64,000 bases of DNA from Rouxiella chamberiensis. GTDB taxonomy: Bacteria > Pseudomonadota > Gammaproteobacteria > Enterobacterales > Enterobacteriaceae. The stretch is taken from the NCBI RefSeq assembly GCF_026967475.1, contig NZ_CP114058.1:2728001-2792000 (forward strand). The letters run 5' to 3'. Below, one piece after another: positions 1 through 10,585 of the stretch; within the stretch, counting starts at the first letter, position 1, and every line of letters starts with the position of its first letter. A program made the translations under genes and the position numbers. Below the pieces are notes generated by a model. That model was not told the origin of the DNA, ran no database searches, and worked only from the letters and a program-made list of their open reading frames with translations.

Positions 1-1
1 A

Positions 2-2585
2 AATGCAGAGTCCATCCATGAACAAGAATACAGGCAGAAACTGTTTGAACTTCCACACTTTATTCATCGCGATCATAAACCTGTCAAAAAGGGGATGACG
101 TCTGCACATGTTATTGCGGAGTCGACGTCAGCTATCCCTTCAGTGATTGAAATAACGACGCCTGATCCGGTTGAATCGATGCTGACCACTTATTTCGAGG
201 CCCCGGAAAATATCAATAAAACGGCAACCATTGCAGAAAAAGCATTAACGACTGCTATGTCAGAATACGAAACTATATTGAACGCCATTAATGCGCCAGT
301 ATTGCATATTGCTTCGTGGCTCGAACAATTTATTCAAAATATTCTGCAGGCGTCAGGCGAGAGTGCCAGGGTTATTACCGGTTCGACGCTGATAAAGACC
401 TACCTTCCTCCCTCGATATTAGAGTTACCGCCATTTGATAGAAAAAGGCGAGTGCCCGATTTCTCGCTTAACCAGATTATCACTAAAGATTATCTGCGAG
501 GACCTTATAAAGACGTGAATCTCGTTTTCGACTGGCCTGAGGCAATAACGGCCTCGATGAGAGAAACATTTGAAAGATCTGACGTACAAACCCGCTATCT
601 GGATGAATTAAATCAGCATCTCACGTCGTCAGGCGTTGTGGATAATTTAAAGAGATATTTTGATATCTCCTGGAAAGCCCGATTGCACCGATTCATTCGA
701 TACAACGAGGAAAAACCGGGCAGTGAAGAGTGTGCCTTTATTCAGCAATTTCTCGAAAACGGCGGCAAGCCCGGCGTTATTATCTGGGATAACAAAGCAG
801 TAGGTCATCTCTTCCTTGTTCCCTTTTCACAAAAAATCACCTCAGCCACCCAGGAACCAGCAGCTGGAAATCTCGGGAATGATTTTCTCTACGTCTGATC
901 CCCGCACATACCGCCTGACGGTCAATGATAATCTGGTTTCATTCTTGACTCGTCATGATTTTGACTCGTTTTTGTCGAGCCATCTCTCTTTTGATAATCA
1001 GGATAGCCACCAGCCATTTAATTACCTCTCGCCTCAACTCGCCACCAATGCAAAATACGTTGTTGGCAATCTTGACGAAGTTATCAATTTGCCAAGACTG
1101 ACTTTTGTAATGCCCGAGAATCTGGGCGAAATTTTTTACCATAAGTTTATTGCCAATCTGCAATCCGACATGGATTATCTTGCCCGTTCTGACAGGGAAA
1201 TATATTGGGACTCGATATTCAATACTCTGGATATGATAGGAACGATGCTGACTATCGCCTCGATTCCCCTAACCTTTGGTGCCTCGACTAAAATCTCCAT
1301 TCTCAAAATAGCCCATATTTCCTCAAGTCTGGCTCTGACCTCAATTACCTCTGTTATTCCCAAACTGGTAAAAGCGCATATTGCCGATCGTACCCTCGAG
1401 GCCAGTGAATCTCTAACCGATGCCGTGCTTGCGCTTGCCGGAGAAGGCGTAGCGCTCGCTGTCGGTGCAACGGTCAAGACGGCAGGTAAAATATATCTCT
1501 CGAACAAACAACTGCCCGGCAAACTCAAGCAGGATATTCTCCGGCACATAACCCGCACATTTAATATAAAGACCCAGCGCGTGAATAAATTAAATATCGG
1601 CTCGGTAGTAGACCTGCCCCACATTGATCAATACGCTTCCCGCCGCCTTTCACAAAAAACCACCCTACTCATGGAAGAGCTCGCTTTCAGACGGCGAAAA
1701 TATCAGAGTCATTTGGTTAACAGGGCAAGGAAACTCAGAATAAGCGCCGAGTCGAGGATGGCGCTCATGAGTAAAAAAGAGATCCTTGGAGATTGGCTGC
1801 CCAACTCTCTTTTTAATGTCTATTCGAATTTGTGGGGTAAACCGGTACTTAGCGAATGGTTTAACCTCGTCGCCAAGAATAAAACGCGTCCTCTCAGCGC
1901 TCTTATTATCCCTCATGAGGCAGGAAATACTCTGCCACGTAATCATAGCCTGATGTTTATCGGTACCGACCTTCGCGGCATCGCGATTAATGGCTCCCGC
2001 CTTACTCTTACCCGTTTTTTGGATGTCGATACCCTGACGACTGAAGATCAAAAGGCGCGCGCGTCCTCTTACACTATTTCGGGGGCTGTCGAGCAGGCCA
2101 ACCAATGCGCCCATTGGAGCCCAAGACTTGAAACAGCCCGCCATGAGGCATTGAGGTTAATAAAGGATGAAAGGCATCCGCAGATTGACAATCAGTTACT
2201 TGCGCCCGAGGTGGATATTACCGAGATGATTGCCCACTCGCAGCACTTGCTGGACCGCTACCATGCGGGATTGGTCGGCAGCAATCAGCCTCTGAGGGAT
2301 GATATTCACACCCCTGTTATCATTGCCCTTAAAAAACCCACCGCTTATTTGCCCGTAAACCGCACGCAAGACAGTGTTGCCCAGGCAGACGTCGCGATGA
2401 TTATTGCGCCGGAGGAGGTTATCAAGCCATTAAAAGCATTGATTGAGCTAAACAGTAATATGTCCTATCCCTATGGATATTTCAGTGCCTTGCAAGGCGC
2501 GGTACTGTCGATTACCGAATACATCCCTTCACCGGCTCAAGTGCAAATGATGCCTGCCAGTCCCGAGTCGGGATTAACGGCGTAG
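2..2585 (+). CDS. large putative toxin/effector-like protein, 5' partial, frameshifted
   Basis: The reading frame is open to the left edge, so the N-terminus lies outside the window. Frame 2 runs from base 2 to a stop at 898; the rest continues in frame 3 (open across 816-2585), so one indel lies between about 816 and 898, most simply one extra base. About 860 residues are visible. The N-terminal part is polar and helical. A hydrophobic stretch (about 1200-1490) is rich in Ala, Leu, Ile and Ser and could be a membrane-inserting helical hairpin. The C-terminal part has no motif I recognise. Size, a central hydrophobic region and a position outside the conserved gene order recall large secreted or delivered toxins of Enterobacterales and Pseudomonas, but no catalytic motif supports a named family. 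The function is unknown; toxin is inference. It ends 20 bp before the convergent cueR stop. Confidence 0.55.
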
Positions 2586-2605
2586 CGAGACTGATGAACC
2601 CCCGT

Positions 2606-3016
2606 TCATTTTCCACCCCTGGAAGCACAGCACCCGCTGAGATTATCGATAATCGGGCAATAGGCACCGTCATCGCCCGGACAGGATTCGGCCAGCGCCA
2701 GTAATCTCTGGCGCATTTCTTTTAATTCCTCGATGTGTCTTCCAATTTCCTGCGCTTTCTCTAGCGTTCGCGCCTTAACGTCGGCACTGTGGCGCTGCGG
2801 GTCGTTGAACAGGGCAACCAGCTCCTGACACTCATCCAGCGTGAAACCTACCTGACGAGCCTGACGGAGCAAGGTAAGTTCTTCGATTTGCCTGGGTGCG
2901 TAACTGCGATACCCGTTTTCGCTGCGCAAAGGCGCGGTGACCAGGCCTTTTTCTTCGTAAAAGCGTATTGCCTTGCTGGTAAGACCGGTAATTTTTGCCA
3001 CATCGCTGATATTCAT
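2606..3016 (-). CDS. cueR: MerR-family copper efflux regulator CueR
   Basis: A 136-residue MerR-type activator. It has the N-terminal winged helix-turn-helix (starting [20 protein letters not shown]), the long dimerisation helix, and the CueR metal loop near the C-terminus, with Cys in [11 protein letters not shown], the pair that binds Cu(I)/Ag(I), then the usual GCC tail. CueR distorts promoters that have a 19-bp spacer, and exactly such a promoter lies before the divergent copA. In E. coli cueR is separated from copA by other genes; here the two are head to head, so one operator probably serves both. Length equals the family's usual 135-137. Identification is secure. Confidence 0.96.
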   Translation of the reverse strand: MNISDVAKITGLTSKAIRFYEEKGLVTAPLRSENGYRSYAPRQIEELTLLRQARQVGFTLDECQELVALFNDPQRHSADVKARTLEKAQEIGRHIEELKEMRQRLLALAESCPGDDGAYCPIIDNLSGCCASRGGK

Positions 3017-3025
3017 ACAGGCTCC

Positions 3026-3056
3026 TTGACCCTCCCCTTGCTGGAAGGTTTATTCT
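3026..3056 (+). promoter_or_regulatory. CueR-type copA promoter with 19-bp spacer
   Basis: A -35 element TTGACC (3026-3031) and a -10-like TATTCT (3051-3056) are separated by 19 bp. The spacer holds the imperfect dyad CCTCCCCTTGCTGGAAGG, very like the known E. coli copA CueR operator (CCTTGCTGGAAGG). The long spacer is the hallmark of MerR-activated promoters. The site lies between cueR and copA. Confidence 0.88.
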
Positions 3057-3124
3057 ATAACACGAGTAGGAATTGAACAGCGAGCCTTGAGCAGCGAGGC
3101 ACAATTTGTCTAAAGGAGAAGTCG

Positions 3125-5655
3125 ATGACAAACACTATCGTACTGGATTTACAGGGGTTGTCCTGTGGCCACTGTGTTGCATCCACACGCAAGGCACTCG
3201 AAGCCGTTCCCGGCGCTCGGGATGTCGATGTCACCCTCGAAAAAGCCGTGGTTCAGGGTGAAGCGAGCAGCGAAACGCTGATTGCCGCCGTGGTCGAAGC
3301 AGGCTATCACGCGACGCTTGCAGAAGGCGACGTCCCAAAGTCTGAGCCGCTGACTCTGTCTGAAACCTCCTCGCCGGAACTTCAGTCAGCGGCCGCTTTT
3401 TCTGTTCCGGCTTCTCGTCATCCCTCAGCTTCACCTGCCGAAGAAGAAAACATTCAGCTATTGCTCAGCGGTATGAGCTGCGCGAGTTGCGTCAACAATG
3501 TGCAAAAGGCGTTGGAAGACGTCGACGGCGTAACGCTGGCCCGCGTCAATCTGGCAGAGCGCAGTGCGCTGGTTCGAGGCGCAAAAAATGCGCAGGCGCT
3601 GGTCGCTGCGGTCGAAAAAGCGGGTTACGGCGCCGAAATCATTATTGATGAAACCCTGCGTCGAGAAAGGCAGCAGCAAACCGCCCGCAGCAGCATGATC
3701 CGTTTTAGCTGGCAGGCGGCGTTGGGGTTGGCTGCAGGTATACCGTTGATGGGCTGGGGTCTGTTCGGCGGTGAAATGGGGGTGACCGGCGAAAATCAGA
3801 CCGGCTGGCTTGTCGTCGGTCTCATCACTCTGCTTGTCATGGTGGTGGCGGGCGGGCATTTTTATCGCAGCGCCTGGAAAAGTCTGCTGCACGGCAGAGC
3901 CAACATGGATACCCTCGTCGCTCTGGGTACAGGTGCCGCCTGGCTTTACTCTTTCCTCGTCACGCTCTGGCCCGAAGCCTTTCCGATGCAGGCAAGGCAT
4001 CTCTACTACGAAGCCAGTGTCATGATTATCGGCCTTATCAATCTGGGTCATGCGCTGGAACAACGCGGGCGTCAGCGCTCGTCTCAGGCGCTGGAAAGGC
4101 TGCTTGACCTCACGCCGCCGACCGCGCGCATAATCACGCCCGAAGGTGAGCGCACGGTTCCTCTGGCCGATGTGCAGCAAGGCATGCTGCTGCGTCTGAC
4201 GACCGGCGACCGCGTGCCGGTCGACGGTGAAATCCATCAGGGCGAAGCCTGGTTCGATGAAGCGATGCTGACCGGCGAGCCGATTGCCCAGCACCGCACA
4301 ACGGGGGAAAAATCAGTGCCGGTACGCAAGTCAACGATGGCAGCGTTCAATTTTATGCGCGTGCGGTAGGCGGGCAGACTCAGCTTTCACGCATCATCAA
4401 CCTGGTACGCGAAGCGCAGAGCAGCAAACCCGAAATCGGTAAACTCGCCGACAGAATTTCGGCGGTCTTTGTTCCGGCAGTGGTCCTGATTGCGCTAATC
4501 AGTGGAGCCGTGTGGTATCTAGTTGGCCCTCAACCCCAGCTGATGTATACGTTGGTCATTGTGACTACCGTGCTTATCATTGCCTGCCCGTGTGCGCTTG
4601 GATTGGCAACGCCCATGTCTATCACGGCGGGCGTGGGTCGCGCCGCAGAACTGGGCGTTCTGGTTAAAGACGCCGATGCGCTGCAACAAGCCAGTTCGCT
4701 GACCACATTGGTGTTCGACAAGACCGGCACGCTGACGGAGGGCAGACCACGGGTCGCCGCCATTCATTTGTTCCACGATGTCACCGAACAGCAGGCACTC
4801 ATCTGGGCGGCCTCACTTGAACAGGGGTCACATCACCCATTGGCGCAGGCGATCTCCGAGAAAGCGGCTGACCTGCCTCGCGCCCCCGTGAGCGCGTTTC
4901 GCACGCTCGGCGGTTTGGGGGTAAGCGGCATTAGCGCTGACACCACATTGCTGCTGGGCAATCGGGCGCTGCTCGAACAGCATCAAATCGACTGTTCTGC
5001 CGTAGACCCATTCATGGCGTCACAGGCAGCCGAAGGTTTTACGCCGGTCCTGCTCGCGGCCGACGGCCAGATTGTCGCGCTGTTTTCACTGCGCGATGCA
5101 TTGCGCGATGACAGCCTACCGGCGCTCCAGCGCCTGCATCGACACGGCTACAAACTGGTGATGCTGACGGGTGACAACGAAATTACGGCCAATGCCATCG
5201 CCAAACTGGCAGGAATCGACAACGTTATTGCCGGTGTTCGGCCAGACGGTAAAGCGCAAGCTATCAAGACGCTTCAGGCGCGCGGGGAACGGGTCGCGAT
5301 GATAGGCGACGGCATCAATGATGCTCCGGCGCTGGCGCAGGCCGATGTCGGCATTGCCATGGGCAGCGGCAGCGATGTCGCCATTGAAACGGCCGCCATC
5401 ACACTGATGCGCCCAAGCCTGCACGGTGTCGCCGATGCGCTCTCGCTTGCTCGCGGTACATTGCAAAACATGAAGCAAAACCTGCTTGGTGCCTTTATCT
5501 ACAACGTTATCGGCATCCCCGTTGCGGCAGGCGTGCTGTACCCGCTGACGGGAACCCTGCTTAGCCCGATTGTTGCGGGTGCGGCAATGGCGCTGTCGTC
5601 GATTACGGTCGTAGCCAACGCCAACCGATTGTTACATTTCAAACCGCGAGGTTAG
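3125..5655 (+). CDS. copA: P1B-type Cu(I)-exporting ATPase CopA (frameshift in the sequence)
   Basis: Inner-membrane ATPase that exports Cu(I) to the periplasm. Two N-terminal metal-binding domains carry GLSCGHC (near residue 12) and GMSCASC (near 117). Membrane helices follow, then the A-domain motif TGEP, the transport motif CPC in [13 protein letters not shown], the phosphorylation motif DKTGT, and the hinge GDGINDAP. The frame breaks: one part stops at 4369, and the continuation ([19 protein letters not shown] and on) is in the next frame. One missing base near 4317-4323 repairs it to 843 residues, against 834 in E. coli. RBS AAGGAG lies before the ATG. It is controlled by the CueR promoter upstream. 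The break is most likely a sequence error. Confidence 0.95.
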
Positions 5656-5724
5656 GATTTTTTCTTCTGTTTATAAGGGCCTTCAGGCGCTAGCATGGAG
5701 GCCAACTGAACAGGGAGACAATCT

Positions 5725-6534
5725 ATGATACGGGATTTTTTGACAAGGCTGGGTCGCTGGACCGGTCTGCTCTCTCCCACACACTATCCCTACCCCGCGC
5801 TGGATGTGTCTTTGCCGGGCGGGCGTCATTTTCATCTCGTGGGCAGTATTCACATGGGCACGCAGAATATGTCCCCGCTGCCCAGGATCCTGACCCGTAA
5901 AGTCACTCAGGCCGATGCGCTGATTGTCGAGGCGGATATCAGCAGCAGCGATTCTCCCTTTGGCGACGCACCGGAAATAGCGCCGCTTAACGAGCGCATA
6001 GAGGCCAGTCAGTATCAACAGATTGAACGACTTTGCGAGGAGCTGGGAATGTCGCTCTACTCCCTGTCGAGCCTCCCCTGCTGGCAGATTGCCCTGATGC
6101 TGCAAGCCACGCAGGCTCAACGGCTGGGGCTGCGCGGCGAATACGGTGTCGATTTTCAGCTGCTCTCACTGGCCAAAACACAGGACAAAAAAGTGATTGA
6201 ACTTGAGGGCGCAGAGCAGCAGCTCGATTTGCTTAAACAATTACCCGAAGATGGCCGCAGCCTGCTTGATGACACCCTGACCCACTGGCACACTAATGCC
6301 CGGTTACTGCAAACGATGATCAGCTGGTGGCTCGACAGTCGCCCTTCGGTCGGCATCGATCAACTGCCCGCCACCTTTGGCAATGCACTTTATGACGTTT
6401 TAATGCATCAGCGTAACCAGAGATGGAAGAAACAGCTGGAGAATATGCCCGCCGGAAACTACGTGGTTGCAGTGGGCGCCTTGCATCTTTATGGTGAAGG
6501 GAACTTACCTAGTCTGTTGAATAACAAAAAATAA
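5725..6534 (+). CDS. ybaP: TraB/GumN family protein YbaP
   Basis: A 269-residue TraB/GumN (Tiki-like) protein; E. coli YbaP is 264. The two GxxH motifs are present: GSIHMG near residue 41 and GALHLYGEGNLPSLL at the C-terminus, with an acidic residue in VEAD. These are the conserved, possibly metal-binding, residues of the family. The reaction in bacteria is not established; eukaryotic Tiki relatives are metalloproteases. Start ATG with RBS AGGGAGA. Position between copA and ybaK matches E. coli. Confidence 0.92.
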   Translation: MIRDFLTRLGRWTGLLSPTHYPYPALDVSLPGGRHFHLVGSIHMGTQNMSPLPRILTRKVTQADALIVEADISSSDSPFGDAPEIAPLNERIEASQYQQIERLCEELGMSLYSLSSLPCWQIALMLQATQAQRLGLRGEYGVDFQLLSLAKTQDKKVIELEGAEQQLDLLKQLPEDGRSLLDDTLTHWHTNARLLQTMISWWLDSRPSVGIDQLPATFGNALYDVLMHQRNQRWKKQLENMPAGNYVVAVGALHLYGEGNLPSLLNNKK

Positions 6535-6560
6535 ATTTCATCACTCATCAGATTCAAGAC

Positions 6561-6657
6561 AAAAAAATGGCCAATATTTCTATTGGCCAGTCAAAGAGGA
6601 ATTTCATTTTTATTAATTATCGCGGCAGCATGGAACTCTTGAGGAATCCATGCCGGC
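6561..6657 (-). ncRNA. chiX: ChiX (MicM/SroB) Hfq-dependent small RNA
   Basis: Transcribed toward lower coordinates between ybaP and ybaK, the known position of ChiX. The minus strand carries the conserved single-stranded target-binding stretch TGAAATTCCTCTTTGAC, then the terminator hairpin TGGCCAATA/TATTGGCCA (6568-6576 and 6581-6589) and seven U residues (6561-6567). ChiX silences chitoporin (chiP) mRNA and, when present, dpiB. Upstream, TTGCCA, a 17-bp spacer and TAACCT (complement of 6664-6669) form a sigma70 promoter, which puts the 5' end near 6657. The 5' stem (GCATGGA/TCCATGC) differs from that of E. coli, while the seed and 3' end are kept. The 5' end is inferred. Confidence 0.9.
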
Positions 6658-6833
6658 GCGCGTAGGTTAGCAACGCGAAAGAGGTCTGGCAACTCTCATT
6701 CTGATTAATAATCACACTGAATGATTGATTTTCGTACTTTACTCTTTAGTATCAAAACATTGTGCCTAATAAAATTTTTTTGCTCATTACGCCGCCTGTT
6801 GCAGGAAAGCGGCTCTGTTAAATGGAATAAAAA

Positions 6834-7313
6834 ATGACGCCCGCCGTAAAGCTTCTGGAAAAAAATAACGTCAGTTTTACCCTACATCCTTATGAACACA
6901 GCAGCGATGAAACCCATTTTGGCGACGAAGCCGTAAAAAAACTGGGTCTGGATGCCGCTCAGGTTTATAAAACGCTTCTGGTTGCCCTCAACGGCGAAGC
7001 CAAAAATCTGGCCGTTGCCGTCACGCCCGTAGCCACTCAGCTTGACCTGAAAAAAGTCGCCAAGGCGCTCGGTGCCAAAAAAGCCGATATGGCCGACCCG
7101 CAACTCGCCCAGCGCGTCACGGGCTATCTGGTTGGCGGCATCAGTCCATTGGGGCAGAAAAAGCTGTTGCCTACCGTGATAGACAGCCCCGCCGAGCAAT
7201 TTCCGACCATTTATGTGTCAGGCGGCAAGCGCGGACTGGACCTCGAACTTGCCGCCGCCGATCTTTGCCGATTGCTCAATGGCCGCTTTGCCGATATCGC
7301 AAAACGTGACTGA
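6834..7313 (+). CDS. ybaK: Cys-tRNA(Pro)/Cys-tRNA(Cys) deacylase YbaK
   Basis: A 159-residue YbaK/EbsC-type editing domain. It hydrolyses Cys mis-charged on tRNA(Pro), acting in trans with prolyl-tRNA synthetase in the cytoplasm. The catalytic-site lysine sits in QVYKTLL near residue 46, and the conserved [17 protein letters not shown] follows. Length matches E. coli YbaK (159). It stands alone, with its own upstream region shared with chiX in the opposite direction. Confidence 0.95.
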   Translation: MTPAVKLLEKNNVSFTLHPYEHSSDETHFGDEAVKKLGLDAAQVYKTLLVALNGEAKNLAVAVTPVATQLDLKKVAKALGAKKADMADPQLAQRVTGYLVGGISPLGQKKLLPTVIDSPAEQFPTIYVSGGKRGLDLELAAADLCRLLNGRFADIAKRD

Positions 7314-7365
7314 AAGCCGTTGATGACTTTGTACACCTACAACAAATAATAATTCGGTAACGCGT

Positions 7366-8583
7366 ATGACAGAACAGACTCAAACGCCGATGCCCGCCCA
7401 ACAAGGCGCGCTACGTGGCACTGCCTTCAAGATTTTGTCCGCCATCAGTGCAGCGCATCTACTCAACGATATGCTGCAATCGCTGATTCTGGCCGTTTAT
7501 CCGCTGCTGCAAAAAGAGTTCAGCCTGAGTTTTACTCAGATAGGCATGATAACCCTGACGTATCAAATCACGGCTTCACTGCTCCAGCCGCTGATTGGTC
7601 ACTACACGGACAAACACCCAAAACCCTACTCGTTACCTGTCGGGATGGGCTTTACGCTGGCCGGCCTGCTGCTGCTCGCGGTAGCCCAGAGTTTTGATGT
7701 GATTCTGATTGCTGCCGCGCTGGTAGGTACCGGCTCCTCGATATTTCATCCCGAGTCTTCACGGGTGGCGCGCATGGCCTCCGGCGGGCGTCATGGGCTG
7801 GCGCAGTCGCTGTTTCAGGTGGGCGGCAACTTTGGCAGCGCTCTCGGGCCGCTGCTCGCGGCAGTGATCATTGCTCCCTACGGCAAAGGCAACGTGGGCT
7901 GGTTTTCGCTGGCTGCCCTGCTGGGCATTGTGCTGCTGCTTCAGGTGAGCCGCTGGTACAGCCACCAGCAACAGCTGGCGAAAAAGCGGGGCCCGGCCCC
8001 TCTCGCGGTAAGCCCGTTGCCGAGGGGCAAGGTTGTGCTGTCGCTGGGCATTCTCTTGATGCTGGTGTTCTCGAAATATTTTTATCTGACCAGCATCAGC
8101 AGCTATTACACCTTTTACCTGATCCACAAGTTTGGCGTGTCTATTCAGCAAGCACAGTTTCACCTGTTTGGTTTTCTGCTCGCCGTTGCCGCCGGCACCA
8201 TTGCCGGCGGGCCGATTGGCGACAAGATTGGCCGCAAATATGTCATCTGGGTATCAATACTCGGCGTTGCTCCTTTTACCCTGGCTCTGCCCTACGCCAA
8301 TCTGTTCTGGACCAGCGTGCTCAGCGGTATCATCGGCGTGATTCTGGCCTCGGCCTTTTCCGCGATTCTGGTTTACGCACAGGAGCTTATTCCAGGAAAA
8401 GTCGGCATGGTTTCCGGCCTGTTTTTTGGGTTGGCATTTGGCATGGGCGGTCTTGGCGCGGCCGTTCTAGGCTACGTGGCCGACAGAACAAGTATCGAGC
8501 TGGTTTACCAGATTTGTGCTTTCCTGCCGCTTTTGGGGATTTTGACTGCCTTCCTGCCCAATCTCGAACGTAAATCTACGTAA
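7366..8583 (+). CDS. fsr: MFS efflux transporter Fsr (fosmidomycin resistance protein)
   Basis: A 405-residue major facilitator with about 12 hydrophobic segments. The loop motif GDKIGRKYV in the second half and GHYTDKHPKPY in the first mark the two MFS repeats. The E. coli homologue (406 residues) exports fosmidomycin when overexpressed; its natural substrate is not known. It sits between ybaK and ybaL as in E. coli, except that ushA, which E. coli has nearby, is missing. A strong hairpin terminator follows. Confidence 0.92.
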   Translation: MTEQTQTPMPAQQGALRGTAFKILSAISAAHLLNDMLQSLILAVYPLLQKEFSLSFTQIGMITLTYQITASLLQPLIGHYTDKHPKPYSLPVGMGFTLAGLLLLAVAQSFDVILIAAALVGTGSSIFHPESSRVARMASGGRHGLAQSLFQVGGNFGSALGPLLAAVIIAPYGKGNVGWFSLAALLGIVLLLQVSRWYSHQQQLAKKRGPAPLAVSPLPRGKVVLSLGILLMLVFSKYFYLTSISSYYTFYLIHKFGVSIQQAQFHLFGFLLAVAAGTIAGGPIGDKIGRKYVIWVSILGVAPFTLALPYANLFWTSVLSGIIGVILASAFSAILVYAQELIPGKVGMVSGLFFGLAFGMGGLGAAVLGYVADRTSIELVYQICAFLPLLGILTAFLPNLERKST

Positions 8584-8596
8584 AGATGGCATTCAC

Positions 8597-8650
8597 CGGC
8601 TGATATTGCACTTTTGGTATCATCAGATACCGTGCTTTATCAGCCGTTTT
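8597..8650 (+). terminator. long nested hairpin terminator after fsr
   Basis: CGGCTGATA (8597-8605) pairs perfectly with TATCAGCCG (8638-8646). Inside, GCAC/GTGC and GGTATC/GATACC continue the stem. TTTT follows at 8647. The position just after the fsr stop suits a Rho-independent terminator. Confidence 0.75.
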
Positions 8651-8809
8651 CATCTTAATGCAACACAAATACACTCTTCACTGCTATTCCCCGGCATTAG
8701 TCGCATTTATCTCGTTTTCTGAAATATTTTCTCACCCAAGACACATTTTTTAACATAAACTGAAAATACCAGTTTCACGCCGTGCCGTGCATAACGAGAG
8801 GGAGTCTTG

Positions 8810-10483
8810 ATGCATAATTCCACCCCATTGATTACCACTATTGTTGGCGGTCTTGTTCTCGCCTTCCTCTTCGGCATGCTGGCCAATCGCCTGCGTATTT
8901 CTCCTCTTGTCGGCTATCTTGCCGCCGGTGTGCTGGCTGGCCCCTTTACGCCCGGTTTTGTCGCCGATACTTCGCTTGCCCCCGAACTGGCCGAAATCGG
9001 CATTATTTTATTGATGTTCGGCGTTGGGCTGCATTTTTCGCTCAAAGATTTGCTGGCTGTTAAATCCATCGCCATTCCCGGCGCAATCGCGCAAATTGCG
9101 GTAGCCACCATTCTCGGCATCGGCCTCTCGAAACTCATGGGCTGGGATTTGATTAGCGGGCTGGTATTTGGTCTGTGTTTATCCACCGCCAGCACCGTTG
9201 TGCTGCTGCGCGCGCTGGAAGAGCGGCAACTTATCGACAGCCAGCGTGGGCAAATCGCCATTGGCTGGCTGATAGTCGAAGATTTGGCGATGGTCCTGAC
9301 GCTGGTTTTGCTGCCCGCGCTAAGCGGAATGATGGGCAGTCAGCACATCAGCATGAGTGACCTGTTTATCGAACTCGGCATCACGCTCGGTAAAGTCGTG
9401 GCCTTTATTATTTTAATGATTGTCGTGGGTCGTCGTTTGGTGCCGTGGATCCTTGCCCGTTCGGCGAGCACAGGTTCCCGCGAACTGTTTACACTGGCAG
9501 TTCTGGCGCTGGCGCTGGGCATCGCCTTCGGCGCAGTCGAGTTCTTCGACGCCTCCTTTGCGCTGGGCGCTTTCTTTGCCGGTATGGTGCTCAACGGCTC
9601 CGAACTGAGCCAGCGGGCAGCGCATGATACCCTGCCCCTGCGCGACGCTTTTGCCGTGCTGTTTTTCGTCTCGGTCGGCATGCTGTTCGACCCCCTGATT
9701 CTCGTCCACGAGCCGCTGGCGGTTCTGGCAACGCTTGCTATCATCCTGTTTGGCAAATCTGCGGCGGCCTTTGTGCTGGTCAAAATGTTCCGCCACTCCA
9801 CACGCACCGCCCTGACCATTTCCGTCAGTCTGGCGCAAATCGGCGAATTTGCCTTTATTCTCGCCGGACTCGGCATCTCGCTCGGCATGTTGTCCGAACA
9901 CGCGCGCAATCTGGTGCTGGCGGGATCTATTCTGTCTATTATGCTGAATCCTCTGCTGTTTTCCCTGCTTGAGAAGTATCTCGCGAAAACCGAGATAATC
10001 GAGGATCAAAGTATGGAAGAGATTATTGAAGACGAAGCCCAGATGCCCGTGTCGTTTTGCGATCACGCAATCATTGTCGGTTATGGCCGCGTCGGCAGCC
10101 TGCTTGGCGGAAAACTGCTTCAGCAGGGGATCCCGCTGGTGGTTATCGAGAATTCGCGCCCGCGCGTGGAAGCGCTACGCGAACAAGGCATTTCTGCCGT
10201 GCTTGGCAATGCCGCCAATGCCGAAATCACCGCCCTCGCCGGTCTGGATTGCGCCCGCTGGCTGCTGCTGACCATTCCCAATGGCTACGAGTCGGGCGAG
10301 ATAATCGCCACCGCCCGCGCCAAACGCCCCACGCTCGAAATCATTGCCCGCGCCCACTATGACGATGAGGTCACCTACATCATGGCGCGCGGTGCCAACA
10401 AAGTGGTGATGGGCGAGCGCGAGATAGCCAACAATATGCTCGACTCCATCAACCTCGGCATGGAAATACCTGTTAGCCCGTGA
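8810..10483 (+). CDS. ybaL: CPA2 cation:proton antiporter YbaL (Kef-type)
   Basis: A 557-residue inner-membrane protein: about 12 N-terminal hydrophobic helices of the Na+/H+ exchanger (CPA2) fold, then a cytoplasmic nucleotide-binding RCK/TrkA_N domain from about residue 415 (HAIIVGYGRVGSLLGGKLL, a Rossmann GxGxxG). It is related to the glutathione-gated K+ efflux systems KefB/KefC. The substrate of YbaL itself is not established. The start is the ATG at 8810, preceded by GAGGGAG; a TTG one codon upstream is less likely. Length agrees with E. coli (558). Confidence 0.94.
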   Translation: MHNSTPLITTIVGGLVLAFLFGMLANRLRISPLVGYLAAGVLAGPFTPGFVADTSLAPELAEIGIILLMFGVGLHFSLKDLLAVKSIAIPGAIAQIAVATILGIGLSKLMGWDLISGLVFGLCLSTASTVVLLRALEERQLIDSQRGQIAIGWLIVEDLAMVLTLVLLPALSGMMGSQHISMSDLFIELGITLGKVVAFIILMIVVGRRLVPWILARSASTGSRELFTLAVLALALGIAFGAVEFFDASFALGAFFAGMVLNGSELSQRAAHDTLPLRDAFAVLFFVSVGMLFDPLILVHEPLAVLATLAIILFGKSAAAFVLVKMFRHSTRTALTISVSLAQIGEFAFILAGLGISLGMLSEHARNLVLAGSILSIMLNPLLFSLLEKYLAKTEIIEDQSMEEIIEDEAQMPVSFCDHAIIVGYGRVGSLLGGKLLQQGIPLVVIENSRPRVEALREQGISAVLGNAANAEITALAGLDCARWLLLTIPNGYESGEIIATARAKRPTLEIIARAHYDDEVTYIMARGANKVVMGEREIANNMLDSINLGMEIPVSP

Positions 10484-10585
10484 TTCGCGTGCGCGCGGCG
10501 GCAACTAAGCAAATCCCGATGAACTGACAGTGATTCGGGTGCGCGAATGCCGCCAACAAAGCGGCATGACCTGAAGCTTTGAGGA

